Shown here: positions 1-5,028 of the stretch, in pieces
Numbering within the stretch: the first letter of the stretch is position 1
Layout of the letters: each line of letters begins with the position of its first letter
NCBI GenBank assembly: GCA_025354965.1
Contig: JANXLW010000476.1
Coordinates: forward strand, 1 to 5,028
DNA length: 5,028 nt
Reading direction: 5' to 3'
DNA from: Betaproteobacteria bacterium
GTDB taxonomy: Bacteria > Pseudomonadota > Gammaproteobacteria > Burkholderiales > Burkholderiaceae_C
Notes under the pieces: generated by a model
Told to the model about the DNA's origin: nothing
Databases searched by the model: none
What the model saw: only the letters and a program-made list of their open reading frames with translations
Position numbers and translations under genes: made by a program

Positions 1-737
1 ACGTGGGTGTCGACTTTTCCGCCGGGCCGCCCCAAGGGAAAGCAGCCCCCTCGGGGGGCAGTGCGGTACACGCAGTGGCAAGCGTGGGGGCCATCTCAGC
101 AGCGCCGCTGGGCAATGCGGCCGTGCTGCCGATCAGCTGGATGTACTGCCGCATGATGGGCCCCGAGGGTCTGCAGGCAGCGACCGAGGTTGCGATCCTG
201 AGCGCCAACTACATCAGTGCCCGTCTGAAAGACCACTACCCCACGCTTTACGCCAGCGCCAATGGGCAGGTGGCGCACGAGTGCATTCTGGATTTGCGTC
301 CATTGAAGGAAAGCAGTGGTGGTGTCAACGGCATCTCGGCCGAAGACGTGGCCAAACGCCTGATGGACTACGGCTTTCATGCGCCAACGCTGAGCTTCCC
401 GGTGCCCGGCACGCTGATGGTGGAGCCGACCGAGAGCGAAACACTGGACGAGCTCGACCGCTTCATCAACGCCATGATCGCCATCCGCACGGAAATTGCG
501 AAAGTGGAAAGTGGTGAATGGCCGCAAGACAACAACCCGCTCAAACACGCGCCGCATACCGCAGCGTCGTTGATGGGCGAAGTGTGGGATCGACCCTACT
601 CGCGCGAAGTAGGTGCGTTCCCGCTGGCGACGCTGAAACAGGTTAAATACTGGCCACCAGTGGGTCGGGTTGACAACGTTTACGGTGACCGCAATCTGTT
701 CTGCAGCTGCGTACCGATCAGCGAACACGTCGACTGA
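1..737 (+). CDS. gcvP: Glycine dehydrogenase (decarboxylating), P-protein of the glycine cleavage system, C-terminal part
   Basis: P-protein is the cytoplasmic PLP enzyme that decarboxylates glycine and passes the aminomethyl group to lipoyl H-protein. About 245 codons are visible, the last quarter of a protein usually near 960 residues. The PLP-lysine region lies upstream, outside the window. Numbering from the codon at position 3, conserved GcvP blocks appear in order: GAISAAPLGNAAVLPISWMY (29-48), VAHECILDLRPLKE (90-103), DYGFHAPTLSFPVPGTLMVE (122-141) followed by PTESE, then VDNVYGDRNLFCSCVPI near the C-terminus. The GTG at position 3 is not a real start, because the frame is simply cut by the window edge. 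Residues about 7-30 are encoded by a repeat-like element, and a small GGVN insertion sits at residues 106-109 compared with E. coli GcvP. The gene converges on the BON gene, whose stop is 41 bp away. Family assignment is very secure. Whether the upstream frame is intact cannot be seen. Confidence 0.96.
   Translation, partial: VGVDFSAGPPQGKAAPSGGSAVHAVASVGAISAAPLGNAAVLPISWMYCRMMGPEGLQAATEVAILSANYISARLKDHYPTLYASANGQVAHECILDLRPLKESSGGVNGISAEDVAKRLMDYGFHAPTLSFPVPGTLMVEPTESETLDELDRFINAMIAIRTEIAKVESGEWPQDNNPLKHAPHTAASLMGEVWDRPYSREVGAFPLATLKQVKYWPPVGRVDNVYGDRNLFCSCVPISEHVD
20..92. repeat. GC-rich palindromic repeat-like element embedded in gcvP
   Basis: The stretch contains a perfect 6-bp stem with a 3-nt loop: GCCCCC (45-50), TCG, GGGGGC (54-59). 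It is flanked by imperfectly complementary ends, GGCCGCCCCAAG (25-36) and CAAGCGTGGGGGCC (79-92). A further short inverted pair, TGCG...CGCA, lies at 62-74. Its composition and architecture match, from memory, a dispersed palindromic element common between genes in Comamonadaceae genomes. Here it is read in frame as part of GcvP, giving a Gly/Pro/Ala/Ser-rich segment just before the conserved GAISAAP block. The boundaries are approximate. Only one copy is in the window, so repetitiveness is inferred. Confidence 0.6.
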
Positions 738-778
738 AAAAAAGACCGGCTGAAGTGACGATTCAATCGACGGCGAGC

Positions 779-1312
779 TCAATGGGCCATGACGCGGTAA
801 CCCGGTTTTTTGTCGGTACCCACCATCAGTTGATTGATCACACCTTCGACATCGTCAATACGGCGCACCAGCTGTTCCGCATTTGCTGACTGCTCGGCAC
901 TGGACACGCAGCCCTGCAGCGTGACCCAGCGCCGCTGGCCCGTCGCCCAGATACTGGTTCGCCCAAATTGCCCGCCAGCGCGGATTGCAATTTGAACGCG
1001 CGGGATGATCTCAACGTCGTACAGATATGCATTTTCCAGTCGACACCGCCCAGCCAACCAGCAACTGACGCCGCGTTGTGCCCGGTCGTGAGCCAGGTCG
1101 CGGTACTCCTGCCCGGTCACACCGGGGGGTTCGGGTATCGGACACAGCGGTAGCTCGGAAGTCACCTGCACGAAAGGGTCGTTGAACATATTGCTGCGCG
1201 GTTGCGCGACCGCGACTGCACTGACTGCCAGCCACAGCGTCGGTGCAACCCAGCGGAACAGGCCTGTGACAACGCGGGTAGCAAGGTTTTGATCGGGTGT
1301 GTGGTGCGCCAT
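779..1312 (-). CDS. Exported BON-domain protein
   Basis: This is a 177-residue protein of unknown specific role. The chosen start is the ATG at 1312, because GGAGG sits 5 nt upstream. The ATG at 1342 would add ten residues without an obvious ribosome binding site. Residues 1-36 look like a Sec signal peptide: a basic/polar start, a hydrophobic stretch at about 22-35, and an AVA|QP cleavage site after residue 36. The mature part has a Cys-containing region (VSCWLAGRC, 82-90), an AYLYD motif (95-99), and a C-terminal BON-like segment at about 98-166 with WVTLQGCV (129-136) and DVEGVINQLMVGT (154-166). BON domains (OsmY type) are linked to envelope or phospholipid association. Four cysteines (57, 84, 90, 135) in the predicted mature protein suggest disulfides in the periplasm. 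The gene is divergent from the cytochrome gene and convergent with gcvP. Similar proteins of this length are, from memory, common in Burkholderiales and usually annotated only as BON-domain proteins. Confidence 0.82.
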   Translation of the reverse strand: MAHHTPDQNLATRVVTGLFRWVAPTLWLAVSAVAVAQPRSNMFNDPFVQVTSELPLCPIPEPPGVTGQEYRDLAHDRAQRGVSCWLAGRCRLENAYLYDVEIIPRVQIAIRAGGQFGRTSIWATGQRRWVTLQGCVSSAEQSANAEQLVRRIDDVEGVINQLMVGTDKKPGYRVMAH

Positions 1313-1317
1313 GACGA

Positions 1318-1322
1318 CCTCC
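1318..1322 (-). promoter_or_regulatory. Ribosome binding site that fixes the BON-protein start
   Basis: Read on the minus strand, GGAGG is followed by the 5-nt spacer TCGTC and then the ATG at 1312. This supports the shorter start over the in-frame ATG at 1342. Confidence 0.75.
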
Positions 1323-1434
1323 AACATTTTGTCGTTGAACAAGCGGCACTACCCTGGGCCGCCTTGCAGCATTATTTCATCTGCGCGGTCATTGATCTCG
1401 GTCAGACCTTCGGCCAGTCGATTCACTGGTGCGC

Positions 1435-1443
1435 TGATAAAAT
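1435..1443 (+). promoter_or_regulatory. Candidate extended -10 promoter for the cytochrome gene
   Basis: TGATAAAAT fits an extended -10 element: TG, one base, then TAAAAT, which matches five of six consensus bases. No good -35 hexamer lies 16-18 bp upstream, which is tolerated when the extended -10 is present. Transcription would start near 1450 and leave a leader of roughly 18 nt before the GTG at 1468. The element lies in the 155-bp divergent region 1313-1467, which must also serve the BON gene. I see no equally good minus-strand promoter there. This is pattern matching only. Confidence 0.35.
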
Positions 1444-1457
1444 GACCTGACTTGAAC

Positions 1458-1462
1458 AGGGG
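1458..1462 (+). promoter_or_regulatory. Ribosome binding site for the GTG-initiated cytochrome
   Basis: AGGGG lies 5 nt before the GTG at 1468. An in-frame TGA at 1453-1455 rules out any start further upstream, and the nearby ATG at 1464 is in another frame. The GTG is therefore the earliest possible start and the one best placed for this site. The bases CCTG (1446-1449) and CAGG (1457-1460) could pair weakly over part of it. Confidence 0.65.
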
Positions 1463-1467
1463 TATGT

Positions 1468-2130
1468 GTGTTTTCAAATCGGTTGCTGGCTTCACTTCTG
1501 ACTGGGATTTTTTGGGTCTTTGTGACGGCACCGGCAGGCGCACTGTCTGCACGTGCCACTGCTGGCGTTGATCTGCAGGCCCGGCTCAAAGAGGTCGAAC
1601 GAGAACCCAAACTGCATGACGCCATGCTCAAACTTGGAGGCAAAGTGGCTTCCATTTGTGACCACTGCCACGGCGTGGGGGGAAATAGCCCACAACCGAA
1701 TATCCCGAACCTGGCGAGCCAGAATCCCGTGTACCACCTCGATCAACTGCGCAAGTACGCGAACGGTCAGCGTCGTGACGAATTCATGGAACGCATGATC
1801 AAAGTGATGAACGCCGATGAAAAAGTTGGCATGGTACTTTTTTACGCTCATCAGGCGGTGAGCCGCAAACCAGTTTCAAATGCTGCCCTGGTCGCCCGGG
1901 GCAAAACGCTCTACACCAAGGCCTGCATAGGTTGTCATGACGCGACTGGCCACGGCGATGAGACGCTCGCGCGCATCGCCGGGCAACAACCCGTCTACCT
2001 CAGCGCATCGCTCAAGCGCTACCGTGCCGAGTCTGGCGAACGACTTGACCGCGACATGGCCAAGAGCACCAAGCCCATGACGGATGCCGACATTGACGCC
2101 CTCGTCGCTTTCATGATGGCGATGGAGTAA
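1468..2130 (+). CDS. Periplasmic diheme c-type cytochrome (cytochrome c4-like)
   Basis: This 220-residue protein is predicted to carry electrons in the periplasm. Residues 1-25 form a signal peptide with a hydrophobic core (about 6-21) and likely cleavage near AGA|LS. Two heme-attachment motifs are present: CDHCH (64-68) and CIGCH (153-157). Each is followed by a similar domain, with NPVYHLDQLRKYANGQR (86-102) mirrored by QPVYLSASLKRYRAESGER (174-192). This internal repeat is typical of tandem class I diheme cytochromes. Plausible distal axial ligands at equivalent places are Met107 and Met197, each seven residues before the residue preceding the final helix. Between signal peptide and first heme lies an extra, mainly charged helix (about 35-60) that looks longer than in classical cytochrome c4. 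Translation starts at GTG. The gene is divergent from the BON gene, and its stop is 4 bp from the stop of the convergent dehydrogenase. The redox partner cannot be told from this context. Confidence 0.9.
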   Translation: MFSNRLLASLLTGIFWVFVTAPAGALSARATAGVDLQARLKEVEREPKLHDAMLKLGGKVASICDHCHGVGGNSPQPNIPNLASQNPVYHLDQLRKYANGQRRDEFMERMIKVMNADEKVGMVLFYAHQAVSRKPVSNAALVARGKTLYTKACIGCHDATGHGDETLARIAGQQPVYLSASLKRYRAESGERLDRDMAKSTKPMTDADIDALVAFMMAME

Positions 2131-2134
2131 ACCG

Positions 2135-3049
2135 CTAGGCCAGGGCGACGGCGGCCATTGCCTTGGCCACTTCGTTGCTACCCTGCGCAGACCCACTTTG
2201 CGGCACACAGTCTCCCGCACGATCAGTGACCTCAAGCAAGCGCTCGGCCAAACGCTCGGGCGTCATTGCGTCGGTGCCAATCCAGACACCCTCGGTCATG
2301 GTGATGTGAGCAGCTTCAAAGCTACCCGCACCAGCGCACAAAATAGTGCGCGTGGGTGCCGCTTGTGAGGCCAGAACCAGCATGGCCGGTACCACGGCCT
2401 CGGGTTTCAGAGCGTCCAGCACGGCTTGCGGCAGCAGGCCCTCGGTCATGCGGGTGGCAGCAGTAGGTGCCAGGCAGTTGACGCGAATGTCGTTCTTGGC
2501 ACCTTCCAGCGCCAGCGTCTGCATCAAACCGACCAGCGCCATCTTGGCAGCACCGTAGTTGGACTGGCCAAAGTTGCCATACAAACCGGTGGAAGAAGTG
2601 GTCATCACGATGCGACCATATTTCTGCGCGTTCATGATGGCCCACACCGCCTTGGTGCAATGCACAGCGCCCATCAGGTGCACGTCGACCACCAGTTCAA
2701 AGTCAGCCAGATCCATCTTGGCAAAAGTTTTGTCACGCAGGATACCGGCGTTGTTCACCAGAATATCGACGCGCCCCCAGGCGTCGACGGCCTGCTGCAC
2801 CATGGCTTGCACCGCGGCAAAATTGGTCACCGACGCGCTGTTAGCCAGCGCCTCGCCACCGGCCGCCCTGATCTGCGCCACTACGGCTTGTGCAGCACTG
2901 GCCGAACCACCGGAGCCGTCGCATGCACCGCCTAAATCATTTACCAGAACCTTGGCGCCGCGGGCTGCGAGAGCCAGTGCATGTTGACGGCCCAGACCGC
3001 CGCCGGCGCCAGTCACAATGGCTACGCGGCCCATAAAATCGATAGTCAT
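2135..3049 (-). CDS. Short-chain dehydrogenase/reductase of the MFE-2 (3R)-hydroxyacyl-CoA dehydrogenase type
   Basis: This 304-residue cytoplasmic Rossmann-fold enzyme probably oxidises (3R)-hydroxyacyl-CoA or a related substrate with NAD+. The ATG at 3049 is preferred over the TTG at 3052 because AAGGG lies 6 nt before it. Visible motifs are the cofactor loop TGAGGGLGR (13-21), the acidic residue of NDLGG (Asp38, favouring NAD+), NNAG (99-102), the catalytic Ser152 in TTSSTG, and Tyr165/Lys169 in NYGAAK. KYGRIVMT, YGNFGQSNYGAAK and the C-terminal segment with KPEAVVPAM closely resemble the dehydrogenase domain of peroxisomal MFE-2 (HSD17B4), including the tail after residue 245. His124 stands where classical SDRs have the tetrad Asn, as I recall also for MFE-2. 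The hydratase-2 and SCP-2 domains of MFE-2 are absent. It follows pfp by 37 bp and may share its transcript. The exact substrate (fatty acid, steroid or other acyl-CoA) is unknown. Confidence 0.88.
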   Translation of the reverse strand: MTIDFMGRVAIVTGAGGGLGRQHALALAARGAKVLVNDLGGACDGSGGSASAAQAVVAQIRAAGGEALANSASVTNFAAVQAMVQQAVDAWGRVDILVNNAGILRDKTFAKMDLADFELVVDVHLMGAVHCTKAVWAIMNAQKYGRIVMTTSSTGLYGNFGQSNYGAAKMALVGLMQTLALEGAKNDIRVNCLAPTAATRMTEGLLPQAVLDALKPEAVVPAMLVLASQAAPTRTILCAGAGSFEAAHITMTEGVWIGTDAMTPERLAERLLEVTDRAGDCVPQSGSAQGSNEVAKAMAAVALA

Positions 3050-3055
3050 CAAATA

Positions 3056-3060
3056 CCCTT
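3056..3060 (-). promoter_or_regulatory. Ribosome binding site that fixes the dehydrogenase start
   Basis: On the minus strand, AAGGG is followed by a 6-nt spacer (TATTTG) and the ATG at 3049. The TTG at 3052 would be only 3 nt away, which is too close, so the ATG is the better start. Confidence 0.6.
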
Positions 3061-3086
3061 GGTTTGGAGAAAAACAGAGCTGGATA

Positions 3087-4307
3087 TCATTGCCCGGACT
3101 TCAGCACCTTGGCCACCGGATAGTGGCGCAGCCGGAAAGCGTCGGGCATGCCGGAACCCAGTAGCGGACGCAGGTACAACCTGAATGCATCGGTCACATC
3201 GGTACCGCTGGCAGCGATGAATTCGTCTTCCATGACACGCGTTTTGCCAGCCACCGCCTCCAGTGGCAATAGCTCATAGTCGACCGAATAAAAACCGGTG
3301 CGCTTGATGGCAACCGAGCCGTCGCGCGTGCCCCACATGGCAAACTGCACCGCCTTCTCGCCAACCTCGCGTGCCTCGCGCTGATCGACGTCTGACACGC
3401 AGCCGATGAAGGAGCGTTGCAGATAGCCGAAGGTATCGCCGCGCACCCGTTTGATTTTCAGCTTGGACTTGATTTCCTCACACAGCAGATCAGCCAGCGC
3501 GCCGTTGCCCGACAGTTGCACGTTGCCATGGGCATCGTGCTCCAGATCCTTGGCCAGCAGACTGGCAATGGCGGCGCCGCTGGCATCGTGGATACCCTCG
3601 GACACGGCAATCACGCAGCGCCCATAACGCTCGTAAACGCCCTTCACATCGGTCAGAAATTTTTCCAGCACAAAGGTGCGCTCCGGCAAGTAAATCAGGT
3701 GTGGGCCGTCGTCCGGAAACTTCTTGCCCAGTGCCGCCGCCGCCGTTAAAAAACCGGCGTGACGGCCCATCACCACGCCAACATAGACGCCGGGTAGCGC
3801 CGCGTTGTCCAGGTTCGCGCCGGCAAAAGCCTGCGCCACGAAACGTGCCGCCGACGGAAAACCCGGCGTGTGGTCATTGCCCACCAGGTCGTTGTCAATC
3901 GTCTTCGGAATATGAATACTGCGCAGCGGGTAGCCGGCCTTGTGCGCTTCCTGACTGACAATGCGCACGGTGTCACTGGAGTCGTTGCCGCCGATGTAGA
4001 AGAAATGTTCAATCGCGTGCGCCTGCAACACCTTGAAGATCTCCTTGCAATAAGCCAGATCCGGCTTGTCGCGCGTCGAACCCAGTGCCGAAGATGGCGT
4101 GCCGGCCACCAGCTCCAGATTGTGGTGGGTCTCTTGCGTCAGGTCGACAAAGTCTTCGTTGATGATGCCGCGCACGCCATGACGCGCACCGTAGATACGC
4201 TCAATGGCGCCGAAGCGCCTGGCCTCCATCGCCACGCCCACCAGCGACTGGTTGATCACCGCTGTCGGGCCACCGCCCTGGGCAACGAGTATTTTTCCGG
4301 ATGCCAT
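3087..4307 (-). CDS. pfp: Diphosphate-dependent 6-phosphofructokinase (PPi-PFK)
   Basis: This 406-residue enzyme catalyses the reversible, PPi-driven interconversion of fructose 6-phosphate and fructose 1,6-bisphosphate in the cytoplasm, serving both glycolysis and gluconeogenesis. Visible PFK motifs are the N-terminal glycine loop GGGPTAVINQS (11-21), GGNDS (106-110), the catalytic block PKTIDNDL (134-141) with Asp138 as the expected base, MGRHAG (180-185), and LPER (207-210) for sugar-phosphate binding. PPi use is read from Asp109 and Lys135, which replace the two glycines of ATP enzymes (E. coli PfkA GGDGS and PGTIDND). These two substitutions are the known block to ATP and contact to PPi. 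Length fits bacterial PPi-PFKs of about 400 residues rather than PfkA at 320. The start has a strong AAGGAG 7 nt upstream. It lies 31 bp after dusC and 37 bp before the dehydrogenase. Donor specificity is inferred from residues, not measured. Confidence 0.93.
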   Translation of the reverse strand: MASGKILVAQGGGPTAVINQSLVGVAMEARRFGAIERIYGARHGVRGIINEDFVDLTQETHHNLELVAGTPSSALGSTRDKPDLAYCKEIFKVLQAHAIEHFFYIGGNDSSDTVRIVSQEAHKAGYPLRSIHIPKTIDNDLVGNDHTPGFPSAARFVAQAFAGANLDNAALPGVYVGVVMGRHAGFLTAAAALGKKFPDDGPHLIYLPERTFVLEKFLTDVKGVYERYGRCVIAVSEGIHDASGAAIASLLAKDLEHDAHGNVQLSGNGALADLLCEEIKSKLKIKRVRGDTFGYLQRSFIGCVSDVDQREAREVGEKAVQFAMWGTRDGSVAIKRTGFYSVDYELLPLEAVAGKTRVMEDEFIAASGTDVTDAFRLYLRPLLGSGMPDAFRLRHYPVAKVLKSGQ

Positions 4308-4314
4308 CGAAAAT

Positions 4315-4320
4315 CTCCTT
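4315..4320 (-). promoter_or_regulatory. Ribosome binding site of pfp
   Basis: On the minus strand, AAGGAG is followed by a 7-nt spacer (ATTTTCG) and the ATG at 4307. It is the strongest Shine-Dalgarno sequence in the window and suggests efficient translation. Confidence 0.75.
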
Positions 4321-4338
4321 GAGAATTAGCTGATAAGT

Positions 4339-5028
4339 TTAGCGCGTGAGCGATGCGCTCAGCCACCGGCTGATGACGACGGGGTCGCTGGTGGTACGCA
4401 GCGCCTGATAGGCCAGTTCGGCTTCGGGATAGCGGCGGCGCAAAAAGTTCAGCCACTGCTTGAGTCGTCCAGCCTGCTGGCGGCGCTCCAGCCGCGCGCA
4501 CACCACATGCCAAAAATCAGCGATCAGTGGCAGCATGGTCTGCCAACTCACAGAAGGCGGTGACGCACGCTGTGCCGTGGCGGCCTGAATGGCCAGCGCC
4601 AACCCGGGGTCAGCCACCATGCCGCGGCCCAGCATCAGGCTATCGCAGCCCGACAGCTCGCGGCAACGCAAGGCGTCCTGCACACTCCAGATTTCACCAT
4701 TGGCCACCACCGGAATGCGCACCGCCGCACGAATATCGGCGATGCGTTCCCAGTAAATGGGCAGCCGGTAAGCGTCGGCCCGGGTGCGGGCATGCACCAC
4801 CAGTTCACTGGCGCCACCGCCCTCGATGGCAAGCGCGTTTTCGACCGCCTGTGAAGCATCGCTGACTCCCAGACGCATCTTGGCTGACACCGGCAGGTGG
4901 GTCGGCACGGCACGGCGAACCGCCGATACGATGCGTGTGAGCAGTTCCGGTTCATCCAGCAAGGCGGCACCACCGCCATGGCGGTTGACCACCTTGGCCG
5001 GACAGCCAAAGTTCAGGTCGATGCCCTC
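4339..5028 (-). CDS. dusC: tRNA-dihydrouridine(16) synthase DusC, N-terminus cut off
   Basis: This FMN enzyme reduces a uridine in the tRNA D-loop (U16 for E. coli DusC) with NADPH. The window holds the last 229 residues of a protein usually about 310-320 long, and the reading frame runs off the right edge. Numbering from the edge, NFGCPAKVVNRHGGGA (6-21) contains the catalytic cysteine Cys9. VSAKMRLG (47-54) carries Lys50, VVHARTR (77-83) has the FMN-site His79, and PVVANGEIW (106-114) and MLGRG (132-136) form the flavin-phosphate end of the TIM barrel. The C-terminal helical domain includes RLKQWLNFLRRRYPEAE, as in DusC (RIKQWLSYLRKEY in E. coli). The NFGCPAK/VNRHGGGA wording and the GEIW motif favour DusC over DusA or DusB. 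The stop is 31 bp before pfp. A start at the GTG at 4992 would remove the catalytic cysteine, so the gene is clearly partial. Confidence 0.93.
   Translation of the reverse strand, partial: EGIDLNFGCPAKVVNRHGGGAALLDEPELLTRIVSAVRRAVPTHLPVSAKMRLGVSDASQAVENALAIEGGGASELVVHARTRADAYRLPIYWERIADIRAAVRIPVVANGEIWSVQDALRCRELSGCDSLMLGRGMVADPGLALAIQAATAQRASPPSVSWQTMLPLIADFWHVVCARLERRQQAGRLKQWLNFLRRRYPEAELAYQALRTTSDPVVISRWLSASLTR

Noticed and set aside
3..5. GTG at position 3 as a gene start
   Set aside because: The conserved GcvP sequence is the C-terminal quarter of the protein, so the frame is cut by the window edge and does not start here.
738..778. Possible intrinsic terminator between gcvP and the BON gene
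   Set aside because: There is a run of seven T on the minus strand and a short CGAT/ATCG inverted repeat, but the stem is weak and not placed directly before the T-run. CGTCGA (728-733) and TCGACG (767-772) can pair only across a 33-nt loop.
96..782. Long minus-strand open frame (228 codons) opposite gcvP
   Set aside because: It mirrors the codon pattern of gcvP, overlaps it almost fully, and its His/Arg/Gln-rich product has no recognisable domain. It is a typical antisense shadow in GC-rich DNA.
1312..1342. Upstream ATG at 1342 as the BON-protein start
   Set aside because: The ATG at 1312 has GGAGG at ideal spacing and gives a normal signal peptide. The longer form would encode the ribosome binding site as protein.
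1313..1467. Second copy of the palindromic repeat in the divergent intergenic region (the bases gggccgcc near 1356)
   Set aside because: Only about eight bases match the gcvP element, and the C-run/G-run hairpin is missing.
2426..2935. Plus-strand open frame of 169 codons opposite the dehydrogenase
   Set aside because: It lies wholly within a gene whose catalytic motifs are clear, and its product has no recognisable family.
1..5028. Mobile element, CRISPR array, toxin-antitoxin pair, defence or biosynthetic system
   Set aside because: No transposase, integrase, spaced direct repeats, target-site duplications or paired small genes are visible. All space is filled by recognisable housekeeping or envelope genes.

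Overview
The window looks like ordinary chromosomal DNA from a betaproteobacterium, most likely a Comamonadaceae member near Rhodoferax or Polaromonas. The basis is moderately high GC, the wording of the GcvP, diheme cytochrome and BON proteins, a PPi-type phosphofructokinase, and a C/G-rich palindromic repeat of a style I associate with that family. The taxon is inferred from remembered family resemblance, not from a search.

Layout, left to right. (1) Positions 1-737, plus strand: the C-terminal quarter of glycine dehydrogenase (gcvP), cut by the window edge. Its first part carries an in-frame repeat-like element at about 20-92. (2) 779-1312, minus strand: a small exported BON-domain protein, convergent with gcvP. 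(3) 1313-1467: a 155-bp divergent intergenic region with a candidate extended -10 promoter. (4) 1468-2130, plus strand: a periplasmic diheme c-type cytochrome. (5) 2135-3049, minus strand: a short-chain dehydrogenase of the MFE-2 (3R)-hydroxyacyl-CoA dehydrogenase type, whose stop lies only 4 bp from the cytochrome stop. (6) 3087-4307, minus strand: diphosphate-dependent phosphofructokinase (pfp). (7) 4339-5028, minus strand: tRNA-dihydrouridine synthase dusC, with its N-terminus beyond the window.

dusC, pfp and the dehydrogenase run in the same direction with gaps of 31 and 37 bp and may form one transcript. Their jobs (tRNA modification, reversible glycolysis/gluconeogenesis, acyl-CoA oxidation) do not make one pathway, so this looks like a housekeeping cluster. 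The cytochrome and the BON protein are both exported and share a divergent promoter region. No stretch of more than 300 bases lacks a gene, and I see no tRNA, rRNA, CRISPR array, transposase or phage gene.

I did not find a convincing undescribed system. The most interesting item is the palindromic repeat that has apparently become coding sequence inside gcvP. Next is the PPi-type active-site signature of the phosphofructokinase.
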